Positions 23,396-31,407 of a DNA stretch of 39,331 nt are shown here, in pieces. The stretch comes from Thiomargarita sp. (GTDB taxonomy: Bacteria; Pseudomonadota; Gammaproteobacteria; Beggiatoales; Beggiatoaceae): positions 1 through 39,331 of the forward strand of contig DYPD01000028.1 of assembly GCA_020720115.1 (NCBI GenBank), read 5' to 3'. How positions within the stretch are numbered: position 1 is the stretch's first letter; each line of letters opens with the position of its first letter. Both the position numbers and the translations under genes were made by a program. Below the pieces are notes generated by a model. The model saw nothing but the letters and a program-made list of their open reading frames with translations, ran no database searches and was not told the origin of the DNA.

Positions 23396-25381
23396 GTGCA
23401 TATACGAATGCGCAATGTCGTTAAGCTGTGCTTAATGATGGTAATCTTAGGCACAGGAAGCTACATAGGAATAACCGATGTTAAAGCGGATGAAGCAACA
23501 ACGCAGGCAGCAGAGGAGCAAAACGAAGTTAAAGAAGTGATTCCTAGTAAAAAATGCCTTAAATGTCATGATGATGAAGATGAAAAAATCTGGGAATATG
23601 AAGATGGCAGCACACAGCTTATTTATGTGGACGCGGAAAAATTTGAACACAGTGTGCATGGTTCGCGCAACTGTGTGGACTGTCATAGCAATGTGATACT
23701 GGAAAAAGGTGAGCACGCAGAAAAACTGCCAATTACCGTTAGCTGCATAGAGTGTCATAAAAAAACCTCTGAAGATCAGAAAGATAACCCTGATCCTAAG
23801 TATAAGCGCCTCAATGTAGTGTTGGAGCAAATTGACAGCTACATGGACTCGGTTCATGCCCGTCCTAGTGCAGCAGATCAAACCAAAACCAACGCTGCTT
23901 GTCATGATTGCCATGATGCGCACAACGTCAGCACTATTGGCAGTATTCAACGTGCCGAACATCGCTTAGCAAATCCAGAAGTTTGCGGAAAATGCCATGA
24001 GAAACAAAAAGAAGACTACATGACTTCAATACATGGCAAAGAAGTGATGGAGAAACACAACAGCGAAGCGGCGGTGTGTTCTGATTGTCACACCACACAC
24101 AACATTGATTCTCCTGAAAAAGATTCGGTGAAACTGACGATTATAAAGAACTGCGGTAATTGCCATGAAGAATCACAAAAAACTTACCTTGCTTCTTATC
24201 ATGGTCAAGTCAGCCGTTTGGGTTATACCAATACTGCCAAGTGTTTTGATTGTCATGGCAGCCATGCGCTGAAAAGGGTAGATGATCCTACTTCAACGGT
24301 GCACCTGAACAATCGTCTGGAAACCTGCAATAAGTGCCATGTGGATGCACCAGAAGGATTTTCGAGCTTCCACGCGCATGGTCATGCAAATGATTTTGAG
24401 CGTTATCCGGGTATTTGGATTACGGCTAAATTTATGAATGCACTCATTATTTTAGTATTTGTATTCTTCTGGGCACACGTCATTTTGTGGTTCTATCGTG
24501 AATACCAAGATCGCCGTGCTGGTAAAGGCTATTTTGCACCGCCCGCCGGACAAGAAGAAACCGTGTATTTCCGCCGCTTTAGCCTGACTTGGCGGGTTAT
24601 CCATTTATTGTTTGCGGTCAGCACCATGACGCTGGTACTCACTGGCTCAACCCTGCTGTTCTCGCATACCTCTTGGGCAACCTTTGTCATTAATCTGCTG
24701 GGTGGTCCACAAGTGGAGGCGATTATTCACCGCACTGCGGCGACTATTTGGCTATCCGTGTTCTTCGTGCATTTGCTGATTGCAGGTTACACAGTGCTGA
24801 TTGCCAAACGTAAGACTTTCCGTTGGTTTGGTCCAACCTCAATGCTACCCAATTGGCAAGACTTACGCGACATCAAAGCCATGTTTGCCTGGTTCTTTGG
24901 CAGAGCCGAGCGTCCGAGTTTTGATCGCTGGTCATATTGGCAGAAATTTGATTACTGGGCGCCGTTCTGGGGTGCTGGCGTGATTGGTTTGAGCGGCTTG
25001 ATGCTGTTCTTCCCAACCAAAACCGCCCTCATTATACCGGGCTTCATGTTCAATATTGCGACCATTGTCCATGCAGAAGAAGCGTTGCTGGCAACCATCT
25101 TCCTGTTTACCGTGCATTTCTTTAACGCACATTTCCGTCCTGATAAATTCCCCATGAGCACTACGATTTTCACTGGCGCAATACCGCTTGAAGAATTCAA
25201 GCATGAGCACACGCTGGAATATGAACGTCTGAAAGCCAGTGGAGAATTGGAAAAATATCTGGTCAAGAAACCCTCTAAAGCAGTGGTAGCGGGTTCTAAC
25301 TTGTTGGCTACATTGCTGATTTTTGCCGGATTAACCTTGCTTACCTTGGTCTTAATCGGCTATACCACAATGTCCCATTAA
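23396..25381 (+). CDS. Nine-haem cytochrome c fused to cytochrome b561-type membrane domain
   Basis: A 661-residue protein. The signal peptide (about 1-31) is followed by a periplasmic domain (about 45-330) with nine Cys-x-x-Cys-His haem c sites: CLKCH, CVDCH, CIECH, CHDCH, CGKCH, CSDCH, CGNCH, CFDCH, CNKCH. A transmembrane helix (about 350-370) leads into a four-helix cytochrome b domain like those of formate dehydrogenase gamma/PhsC (about 395-590; His in Trp-Arg-Val-Ile-His and Ile-Ile-His-Arg), and a final helix sits at the C terminus. It probably passes electrons between quinol and a periplasmic partner; direction and partner are unknown. GTG 23396 has AAGGAG at 7 bases. No reductase subunit is adjacent. 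Confidence 0.88.
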   Translation: MHIRMRNVVKLCLMMVILGTGSYIGITDVKADEATTQAAEEQNEVKEVIPSKKCLKCHDDEDEKIWEYEDGSTQLIYVDAEKFEHSVHGSRNCVDCHSNVILEKGEHAEKLPITVSCIECHKKTSEDQKDNPDPKYKRLNVVLEQIDSYMDSVHARPSAADQTKTNAACHDCHDAHNVSTIGSIQRAEHRLANPEVCGKCHEKQKEDYMTSIHGKEVMEKHNSEAAVCSDCHTTHNIDSPEKDSVKLTIIKNCGNCHEESQKTYLASYHGQVSRLGYTNTAKCFDCHGSHALKRVDDPTSTVHLNNRLETCNKCHVDAPEGFSSFHAHGHANDFERYPGIWITAKFMNALIILVFVFFWAHVILWFYREYQDRRAGKGYFAPPAGQEETVYFRRFSLTWRVIHLLFAVSTMTLVLTGSTLLFSHTSWATFVINLLGGPQVEAIIHRTAATIWLSVFFVHLLIAGYTVLIAKRKTFRWFGPTSMLPNWQDLRDIKAMFAWFFGRAERPSFDRWSYWQKFDYWAPFWGAGVIGLSGLMLFFPTKTALIIPGFMFNIATIVHAEEALLATIFLFTVHFFNAHFRPDKFPMSTTIFTGAIPLEEFKHEHTLEYERLKASGELEKYLVKKPSKAVVAGSNLLATLLIFAGLTLLTLVLIGYTTMSH

Positions 25382-25393
25382 TAGCCCATAAAA

Positions 25394-25423
25394 AAATGCC
25401 ATCCCCGTCAGGGGATGGCATTT
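25394..25423. terminator. Rho-independent terminator after the cytochrome gene
   Basis: AAATGCCATCCCC-GTCA-GGGGATGGCATTT: a 13-bp perfect stem 12 bases after the stop. A run of A precedes it, so it also reads as a terminator for the small minus-strand gene at 25456. Confidence 0.85.
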
Positions 25424-25455
25424 CTCGTTTTAAAGGTCTTAAAAAATCTCAAATC

Positions 25456-25557
25456 TTAGTTAGACTTACCGAACAGTCCCATCAACATAAAAGTGGGCAC
25501 TCCGACTGCAATCACCAATAAAACCAAAGCGATAGTTACCATCAGTGTATCAATCAT
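25456..25557 (-). CDS. 33-residue single-helix membrane protein
   Basis: A short gene with a good ribosome site (GGAG seven bases before ATG 25557). The protein starts Met-Ile-Asp-Thr-Leu-Met-Val-Thr and is one long hydrophobic helix (residues about 5-29, Val/Leu/Ile/Ala-rich with Gly-Val-Pro), ending Gly-Lys-Ser-Asn. Not recognised. It is convergent with the cytochrome gene, sharing its terminator. Small proteins like this are often subunits of respiratory or transport complexes, so a link to the cytochrome is possible but only inferred. Confidence 0.6.
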   Translation of the reverse strand: MIDTLMVTIALVLLVIAVGVPTFMLMGLFGKSN

Positions 25558-25740
25558 CTCGTTTCTCCTTGTCATACATGCTGACATTGCAAGCCCCGCT
25601 TGCGTTCAGCAAATTCCAAAAAACTCCATCCAGCGCCCATCCTGGGCACCTTGAGAACAAGTATAACGCAAACAAGAATATTATGAAATGCTAATATTGC
25701 CCGTAAAAATACCTGAATTTTTAATCATGGGGCTATTCGG

Positions 25741-26331
25741 TTATAACCTAAACACGCCCTTTTCTAATGAGCGGAGTAGCCAAAAGAAAACTTCTCGAAA
25801 CAACTTGCCGCTCCAATTGACATAGGGGTTGCGGATGTACAGTACCTGAGTTTGCGCAATGCACGCTGCCAATACGCCAGTCAACAGGCGATCATCAATT
25901 AATACAATCGCTTGCGCTGGCACTCCGGTTTGTTGTTGAATTGCCAACAATCCGTCTGGGTAGGGCTTTTTGCGCACACCGCTAATCCAGCGTACCCCGG
26001 GGTATTGTTGCGCAAACCACGCAATGCGCTCTGGATGTGGCTGATTGCTGAGGATAAAGACCCGTTCACTGCCAAATTGCCGAATGCCGTGATCCAGCCA
26101 TTGCTGTACTTTAGGGGATGGATAAAATGCGCCTTCCGCTGCCAGCACGCCATCAAAGTCTAGCACCAGCACTGCAATGCCTTGCACGGTTAAGCTCAAA
26201 GGATCAAGCGCCGTGATGCGGGATAACGGGGTAGCGTGCTGATACACGCGGCGGATGCAAGCCCAGTGGCGCACCGCCATGCGCAGTGCATACAGAGTAG
26301 GTTGCAACCATTTACAACAGACTGATTTCAT
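25741..26331 (-). CDS. HAD family hydrolase (YqeG-like, class III)
   Basis: A 196-residue protein. HAD motif I is Leu-Asp-Phe-Asp-Gly-Val-Leu (about 57-63). Motif II is Leu-Ser-Asn-Gln with conserved Ser. Lys of motif III is in Arg-Lys-Lys-Pro-Tyr-Pro-Asp-Gly, and the acidic motif IV is Leu-Ile-Asp-Asp-Arg-Leu-Leu-Thr-Gly. This resembles YqeG-type phosphatases; the substrate is unknown. The first 40 residues are basic and Trp/Tyr-rich. Its ATG overlaps the stop of the GlsB-like gene (ATGA), so the two are coupled. Confidence 0.8.
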   Translation of the reverse strand: MKSVCCKWLQPTLYALRMAVRHWACIRRVYQHATPLSRITALDPLSLTVQGIAVLVLDFDGVLAAEGAFYPSPKVQQWLDHGIRQFGSERVFILSNQPHPERIAWFAQQYPGVRWISGVRKKPYPDGLLAIQQQTGVPAQAIVLIDDRLLTGVLAACIAQTQVLYIRNPYVNWSGKLFREVFFWLLRSLEKGVFRL

Positions 26332-26570
26332 AGTTTTTTCAAAAAACCTACCAGAAACAGCAACAATACCGCGCCCGCAGTTGCCATCAGCAATGTACCG
26401 ATCCAGCCATGTGCGGATAAGCCTAAGAAACTAAACACAAAACCGCCTAACACTGAGCCGACAACTCCTACCACTAAATTGCCGATGAGTCCCAGCCCAC
26501 GCCCTTTCATGATCTGTCCGGCAAGCCAACCTGTCGTTGCGCCAATCAGCAAAAACCATAGATATTGCAT
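26328..26570 (-). CDS. GlsB/YeaQ/YmgE family membrane protein
   Basis: An 80-residue protein of three hydrophobic segments: Trp-Phe-Leu-Leu-Ile-Gly-Ala-Thr-Thr-Gly-Trp-Leu-Ala-Gly, then Gly-Leu-Ile-Gly-Asn-Leu-Val-Val-Gly-Val-Val-Gly-Ser and a third near the C terminus. This is the transglycosylase-associated (YeaQ/YmgE) family, often stress-induced, molecular role unknown. Start ATG 26570 with GGAG upstream; the frame is open to 26645 without a site. Coupled to the HAD gene. Confidence 0.88.
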   Translation of the reverse strand: MQYLWFLLIGATTGWLAGQIMKGRGLGLIGNLVVGVVGSVLGGFVFSFLGLSAHGWIGTLLMATAGAVLLLFLVGFLKKL

Positions 26571-26648
26571 AAAAATCTCCCAGCTAATTGAGAATGAATC
26601 AGGAGCAGTTAATTTAACACAGACCCAGGCGGGTATTGTGACCAAAGG

Positions 26649-28151
26649 TCAATTGAGCGGGCGGCTTTTGCTGACTTGTTCTAAACCACTGTAATTGCCG
26701 TCTGCGTTTAGGTGATAGCCGCTGATAGCGGGGCGCGTGACGGCGATTTGATCTTCATACCAGAGCGGCACATAGGGTAATTGCTCCAGCAAGCGGGCTT
26801 GCAACTGGCGATAATCCTGCGCCTGTTCATCTAGCGAATGGGCTTGTTCGGCGTGTTCAATCAAGGCATCTGTCGGCGCATCACGAAAACGCCCGCGATT
26901 GGCGCCTGCTGGTGGGACGGCTTGACTGTGAAACACATAGCGGAAAATATCTGGGGTTTTGATGCCCACCCAAGAGAGGCTAAAGAGCTGAAAACGCCCG
27001 TTTTTGATGTCGCTATAAAAAGTACCCCAGTCGTAACTGCGCAACTCAACGAGGATGCCGACTTGTTTGAGCTGGTGCTGAATCACAGTGGCGTGGCGGA
27101 TGCTGAGGGGATTATTTGAGGTTTTGAACACCAAATGCAGCGGATGCTCCAGACTAATGCCCAACTCCGCCAGCAGAGCACGGGCTTTTTCTGGCGCATA
27201 CTCGTACCCAACAAGCGCCGGATTACCCGCCCAATGCGTCGGCGGCAGCAGGGCGCTGGCGGGCGTCGCCGCATCGCCCAGCAAGTAGCGGATAATGGCT
27301 TGCCGATCCAGCGCATAAGCCACCGCCTGGCGCAATTTGAGTTGTCCGGTTTGGGGGTCTGCCAGATTGAAGCCGAGATAGGTGAAATTGCTGCCAACTG
27401 TTTGGCTAATGTGCAATTCATGGCGTTGTTTAAGCCAGTCAATGAGTTCGGCGGACAGATTGCTTTGCACTATATCCAGTTCGCCGCGCAGCAGTTTTAA
27501 TACCCGCACCACTGGGTCTTTTACCGTAACAAACTCAAATACTTGCCTGTCACGCTGGCGTTGCAGGCGCAAGGGTTTGGCTTCTTCCCAACGCAGGAAA
27601 CGAAAAGTGCCGCAGCCGATGGGCTGGCGGTTAAAGGGGTGTTGAGCGGCGATGTAGGCGTGCGGCAGAATGCCGATATTGAGTAGTGCTGGAAACAGCA
27701 AATTGGCTTTTTCAATTTCCATATCTAAGGTATTTTTATCAACAATTTCAATACTTTGAATTTGCTTGAGCGAGCCTCGGTGGGGCGAGGCTGTGGCGGG
27801 ATCGAGAATGGAATCAAAGGTGCTTTTGACATCCTGGCTACTGAGTTGCGTGCCGTCGTGAAATTGGCATTGACTCGGATCGAGGGTAAAGCGGTAATGG
27901 GTTTGGCTCAGAGTGACCCAGTGTGCCAGCGCCGGAATGGGGCGCAGTTGCGCATCAAAGGCAACCAGCGGACGATACAGCAAGTGGTTAATGCGTTCGG
28001 ATTCGGCATCGGTAGCGTAGCGCGGGTCGAGGCTAACCGGATCGGCGGACAGCCCAAAGCGAATCACGCTGGCATCGTCGTGCTGACAACCGCCGAGCAA
28101 CAACAGACAGGCGCTTAGAAAAATGCTGAGAGTACCGGTTGTGTGCGTCAT
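26649..28151 (-). CDS. Peptide-type ABC transporter solute-binding lipoprotein (SBP_bac_5)
   Basis: A 500-residue lipoprotein: signal peptide with Leu-Leu-Leu-Leu-Gly-Gly-Cys lipobox, then a family 5 extracellular solute-binding domain. It starts Leu-Asp-Pro-Arg-Tyr-Ala-Thr-Asp and contains Tyr-Arg-Phe-Thr-Leu, Phe-His-Asp-Gly-Thr-Gln-Leu-Ser-Ser-Gln-Asp-Val, Arg-Gln-Ala-Val-Ala-Tyr-Ala-Leu-Asp-Arg and Pro-Leu-Trp-Tyr-Glu-Asp. These proteins deliver oligopeptides, nickel or glycosides to ABC permeases, but no permease gene is nearby. ATG 28151 follows the protease stop by 19 bases; a TTG at 28178 is an alternative. Neither has a clear ribosome site. Confidence 0.88.
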   Translation of the reverse strand: MTHTTGTLSIFLSACLLLLGGCQHDDASVIRFGLSADPVSLDPRYATDAESERINHLLYRPLVAFDAQLRPIPALAHWVTLSQTHYRFTLDPSQCQFHDGTQLSSQDVKSTFDSILDPATASPHRGSLKQIQSIEIVDKNTLDMEIEKANLLFPALLNIGILPHAYIAAQHPFNRQPIGCGTFRFLRWEEAKPLRLQRQRDRQVFEFVTVKDPVVRVLKLLRGELDIVQSNLSAELIDWLKQRHELHISQTVGSNFTYLGFNLADPQTGQLKLRQAVAYALDRQAIIRYLLGDAATPASALLPPTHWAGNPALVGYEYAPEKARALLAELGISLEHPLHLVFKTSNNPLSIRHATVIQHQLKQVGILVELRSYDWGTFYSDIKNGRFQLFSLSWVGIKTPDIFRYVFHSQAVPPAGANRGRFRDAPTDALIEHAEQAHSLDEQAQDYRQLQARLLEQLPYVPLWYEDQIAVTRPAISGYHLNADGNYSGLEQVSKSRPLN

Positions 28152-28170
28152 CTGTGGTGGAGTGCGCCAG

Positions 28171-28851
28171 TTACACAATCAGCACACAAAACAGTGCCAG
28201 AAAAAAACCAGCAAATGGAAAGTAAGCCGCTGGGCGTAGCGCCCTATGCCAATATAAACGTGCCTGTATCCAGTAACCGAGCCATAGGCATAGCAGCAAC
28301 CAGAGCGCGGCAAGCCAGAACATCAGAGGGCGCGGCTGCTGAAAAGCGGCGAAAAAATCCCCCTCGTAGTGCAGCAGCAAGTAGGGCAGTAGCTCGTTAC
28401 CGATTTCAGCCCCTGGCGCACAAAATAACCAGACGAAAATACTGGACGCCAACCAGAACGGCGGCGCTTGCACAAAGGCGGCGCTCAGCGCCGCTGTTAG
28501 CATCAAAAACGACATGAGCACATAGGGCGCCAGCGCAATCAGCGCCTCGGAATACTTGTGATGTTTGAAGCTGTAGCTGACGTGTCCCCACGCCCATTCA
28601 GTGTAGCGCCCATAATGTGGGTGATGCACTATCTCTTGGCTCGGCAATACCGAAAACTCGGTAATACTTCCCCCTTGCCACAGCACCATACCAGCGTGGG
28701 CGCTTTCGTGTAGCAAGGTAAACAGCCACATGCCCGGTATCAGCAAGAGCCAATGCCAGAAGTGCCGTTGCATAAACAGCCCACAGTGCACAAGCGCACT
28801 GCGAACGGTGGGGCAAACGGGAGAAAACCACAAAGAAGAAGGAGTGAACAT
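28171..28851 (-). CDS. Membrane metalloprotease-like protein (HExxH)
   Basis: A 226-residue membrane protein with five or six hydrophobic segments. His-Glu-Ser-Ala-His in the first transmembrane region (Thr-Leu-Leu-His-Glu-Ser-Ala-His-Ala-Gly) is an HExxH zinc motif as in M50 or related membrane proteases. A later Gly-Ala-Glu-Ile-Gly-Asn-Glu could supply a third ligand. I know no named family for it. The upstream ATG gives an odd polar N terminus; ATG 28773 just before the first helix is the likelier start. It lies directly upstream of the solute-binding lipoprotein. Confidence 0.65.
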   Translation of the reverse strand: MFTPSSLWFSPVCPTVRSALVHCGLFMQRHFWHWLLLIPGMWLFTLLHESAHAGMVLWQGGSITEFSVLPSQEIVHHPHYGRYTEWAWGHVSYSFKHHKYSEALIALAPYVLMSFLMLTAALSAAFVQAPPFWLASSIFVWLFCAPGAEIGNELLPYLLLHYEGDFFAAFQQPRPLMFWLAALWLLLCLWLGYWIQARLYWHRALRPAAYFPFAGFFLALFCVLIV

Positions 28852-28878
28852 GGACGTTGGGCAGATAAATAATTGCCG

Positions 28879-29094
28879 TTAGGCTTTGGGCTTAACCAGT
28901 GCGGCTAAAATATCTAGGAGAAGTTCAGGATTATCCGTTAAATAGTCGTTTAAGTCTTGGCGCACCGAGGACGTTGCAGAACGGGCGACTGCCGCAACTT
29001 CTACACCTTGTACGCCGTAGTCAGACAAATAAAATGCCAGCAGTTCTGCTGCACCCTCTTCAAGTTCGCCAAGTAGCGGGCTAGGATAGGTCAT
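28879..29094 (-). CDS. Small acidic protein downstream of purD
   Basis: A 71-residue protein, not recognised. It is acidic and helical: Glu-Leu-Glu-Glu-Gly-Ala-Ala-Glu-Leu-Leu-Ala, Asp-Leu-Asn-Asp-Tyr-Leu-Thr-Asp-Asn-Pro-Glu-Leu-Leu-Leu-Asp. ATG 29094 (or 29103) lies inside the 3' end of the purD fusion in another frame, so it is probably coupled to it. No signal peptide or membrane helix. Confidence 0.55.
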   Translation of the reverse strand: MTYPSPLLGELEEGAAELLAFYLSDYGVQGVEVAAVARSATSSVRQDLNDYLTDNPELLLDILAALVKPKA

Positions 29095-31195
29095 ACAGTG
29101 CATCCACTGCTTCTGGCGCTGGCTCTTCTAGCGACTTGACTTGCCCTCTTGCCAGCGCACGATAGCCGATGTCGGGGCGAAAATACATGCCTTCCCAGTG
29201 AATCTGTTGCACCAGATCATAAGCGCGCTGTTGCGCTTCTTGTACTGATTTGCCCAGCGCACAAGCACATAGCACGCGCCCGCCGTCACTGACAATCTGT
29301 TCGTCTTGCACAGCCGTGCCTGCGTGAAAAATCTTATATTTGTGGCTAAAGTTTTTCTTTGGAAAATCAATCACTTTACCTTTTTCATAAACGCCTGGAT
29401 AGCCACCCGCCGCCAGCACTACGCCCAACGCCACTTGCTCGTCCCATTCGGCTTGCGCGCGGTGCAAACGTTTATCCAGCGCCGCTTCACACAATTCCAG
29501 CAAATCCGAACGCAAACGCAGCATGATGGGCTGCGTTTCTGGATCACCCAAACGGCAATTAAATTCCAAAACCTTAGGCGTACCATCGGCGGTAATCATC
29601 ACGCCGGCATACAAAAAGCCTACATAAGGATGCCCTTCGATTTCCATACCGTAAACCGTCGGCTCAATCACTTCCCGCATAATGCGCTGGTGAATTTCTG
29701 CCGTAACCACTGGCGCTGGCGAATACGCGCCCATGCCGCCGGTGTTAGGTCCCGTATCGCCCGCATCACGCGCCTTGTGATCCTGCGAAGTCGCCATTGG
29801 CAAAATGTGCTTGCCATCCACCATACAAATAAAGCTGGCTTCCTCGCCCTGCAAAAATTCTTCAATCACCACCCGATGACCCGCCTCGCCAAACGCATTA
29901 CCCGCCAGCATGTTGCTGACTGCCTGACAAGCTTCCGACTCGGTTTGCGCCAGTATGACGCCCTTACCCGCCGCCAAACCATCAGCTTTGATGACAATAG
30001 GCGCACCCTGTTCGCGGATATAGGTCTGAGCTGCAGCGACGTCGGTAAACACGCCATAAGCCGCCGTTGGAATCTGATGACGTTGCAGAAATTCCTTGCT
30101 AAACGCCTTTGACCCCTCCAACTGGGCGGCGCTACGAGTAGGACCAAAGCAGCGTAAACCCGCCGCTTGGAAGGTATCCACCACGCCCGCCACCAGCGGC
30201 ACTTCAGGTCCTACCAGGGTAAAATCAATATTTTTTTCTTTGGCAAAGCTGACTAAACCGGGCAAATCGTTCGCCGCTATCGGCACATTGGTTACCTTAG
30301 CTTCCTGCGCCGTGCCTGCATTGCCTGGTGCAACAAAAACCTCTTTGACCTGGCTGGATTTGGCTAATTTCCATGCCAGCGCATGTTCGCGCCCACCGCT
30401 GCCAATCACTAGCACCCGCTTTTTCTTTGGGGTTTGCAACCGGTGTTTTTTGCCAATTTTAGTCTCTGCGGTTAATTCGCCATCTGGGGTGAATAAATAG
30501 CCTTGTTTGCGCACCGTGCGGATATAGCAAGGATGCTCAGGGTCTGGCTCAATGCGCTTGCGTAAGCGGCTAATGCGCACATCAATAGTGCGCCGATCTT
30601 CGGTATGGTGATGGCTAGCCAGTAAATCAGTTAATTGATCGCGGGTCAGGGTTTTATAAGTATTCCGCAAGAGCGCCTTCAGCAGATTAAACTCAGCATC
30701 CGTCAGTTTGATTTCTTGATGCCCGCGAGTCAGGCGACGCTGAGTTAAATTAAGTGCATAGGGACCAAAGTAGGTAATTTCTTGCCTTGCGTTGACAGGC
30801 GCAGGCGTTTCTGCGCTAGGAAATTCACTATAACGGCGGATGACTGCACGGATTTTGGCATAGAGTTCGCGCAGCAAAATCGGCTTCACCAGATAATCAT
30901 CTGCTCCCAAATCCAACCCTACAATACGGTCTGCTTCATCCTTACGCTCAGCAGAAATCATAATGATAGGTAAACGACGGTTTTGCATACGCAGTTCTTT
31001 TACCAGCGCCAAACCGTTACCATCAGGTAACACCACATCCAGCACTATTAAATCCACCGAATGCAGCGTAAGGTACTGACGCACCCCAGCACAATCTGTC
31101 ACCCAATCGGATTTAACCCCTTGAGCGCGTAGATAATCGCAAATATGTTGACCATCTTTTTTATCATCAACGACGAGAATTTTTTCTTGTTTCAT
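29081..31195 (-). CDS. purD: OmpR-family response regulator fused to GAR synthetase (PurD)
   Basis: A 704-residue fusion. Residues 1-115 are a receiver domain with all key residues: Asp10-Asp11, phospho-acceptor Asp53 (Val-Leu-Asp-Val-Val-Leu-Pro-Asp), Ser81, Lys104. Residues about 138-238 are an OmpR/PhoB winged helix (Leu-Thr-Asp-Ala-Glu-Phe; Thr-Ile-Asp-Val-Arg-Ile-Ser-Arg-Leu-Arg-Lys; Thr-Val-Arg-Lys-Gln-Gly-Tyr). A basic linker (about 240-258) leads into complete phosphoribosylamine-glycine ligase (259-704): Gly-Ser-Gly-Gly-Arg-Glu-His, Lys-Ala-Asp-Gly-Leu-Ala-Ala-Gly-Lys-Gly, Thr-Gly-Gly-Met-Gly-Ala-Tyr, Glu-Phe-Asn-Cys-Arg-Leu-Gly-Asp-Pro. PurD makes glycinamide ribonucleotide in purine synthesis. 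I see no stop or ribosome site at the junction. No histidine kinase is adjacent. Confidence 0.9.
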   Translation of the reverse strand: MKQEKILVVDDKKDGQHICDYLRAQGVKSDWVTDCAGVRQYLTLHSVDLIVLDVVLPDGNGLALVKELRMQNRRLPIIMISAERKDEADRIVGLDLGADDYLVKPILLRELYAKIRAVIRRYSEFPSAETPAPVNARQEITYFGPYALNLTQRRLTRGHQEIKLTDAEFNLLKALLRNTYKTLTRDQLTDLLASHHHTEDRRTIDVRISRLRKRIEPDPEHPCYIRTVRKQGYLFTPDGELTAETKIGKKHRLQTPKKKRVLVIGSGGREHALAWKLAKSSQVKEVFVAPGNAGTAQEAKVTNVPIAANDLPGLVSFAKEKNIDFTLVGPEVPLVAGVVDTFQAAGLRCFGPTRSAAQLEGSKAFSKEFLQRHQIPTAAYGVFTDVAAAQTYIREQGAPIVIKADGLAAGKGVILAQTESEACQAVSNMLAGNAFGEAGHRVVIEEFLQGEEASFICMVDGKHILPMATSQDHKARDAGDTGPNTGGMGAYSPAPVVTAEIHQRIMREVIEPTVYGMEIEGHPYVGFLYAGVMITADGTPKVLEFNCRLGDPETQPIMLRLRSDLLELCEAALDKRLHRAQAEWDEQVALGVVLAAGGYPGVYEKGKVIDFPKKNFSHKYKIFHAGTAVQDEQIVSDGGRVLCACALGKSVQEAQQRAYDLVQQIHWEGMYFRPDIGYRALARGQVKSLEEPAPEAVDALYDLS

Positions 31196-31277
31196 AACGC
31201 GCCAGTGACAGAAAACAGAGACCCTCAAAGCATCCCAAAAAGGTCTGAAAAGTGGAGAAAACAAAGTAATTGTATTG

Positions 31278-31370
31278 TATAGTAGGATTACTCAATAATT
31301 ATATTTTTATAATTATTAAGCATATGATTTTATATATCTTTTATTTTAAAGATTCAGTAATCCGACTATA
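31278..31370 (-). mobile_element. MITE-like element, copy 4 (upstream of the purD fusion)
   Basis: A full 93-bp copy, reverse-complement identical to copy 2. It lies between the carbonic anhydrase gene and the regulator-purD gene, 82 bases before the ATG at 31195. The pre-insertion site would read GTATTG-TA-ACATTTT. In this position its AT-rich body and TATAAT-like sequences lie upstream of the fusion gene and could alter its transcription. Confidence 0.92.
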
Positions 31371-31407
31371 ACATTTTTTTGGATAGAGACACCGCAACGC
31401 AACCGCG

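Noticed and set aside
29306-30112. 268-residue plus-strand ORF
   Set aside because: Antisense to purD coding sequence, with composition of a shadow frame and no recognisable domain.
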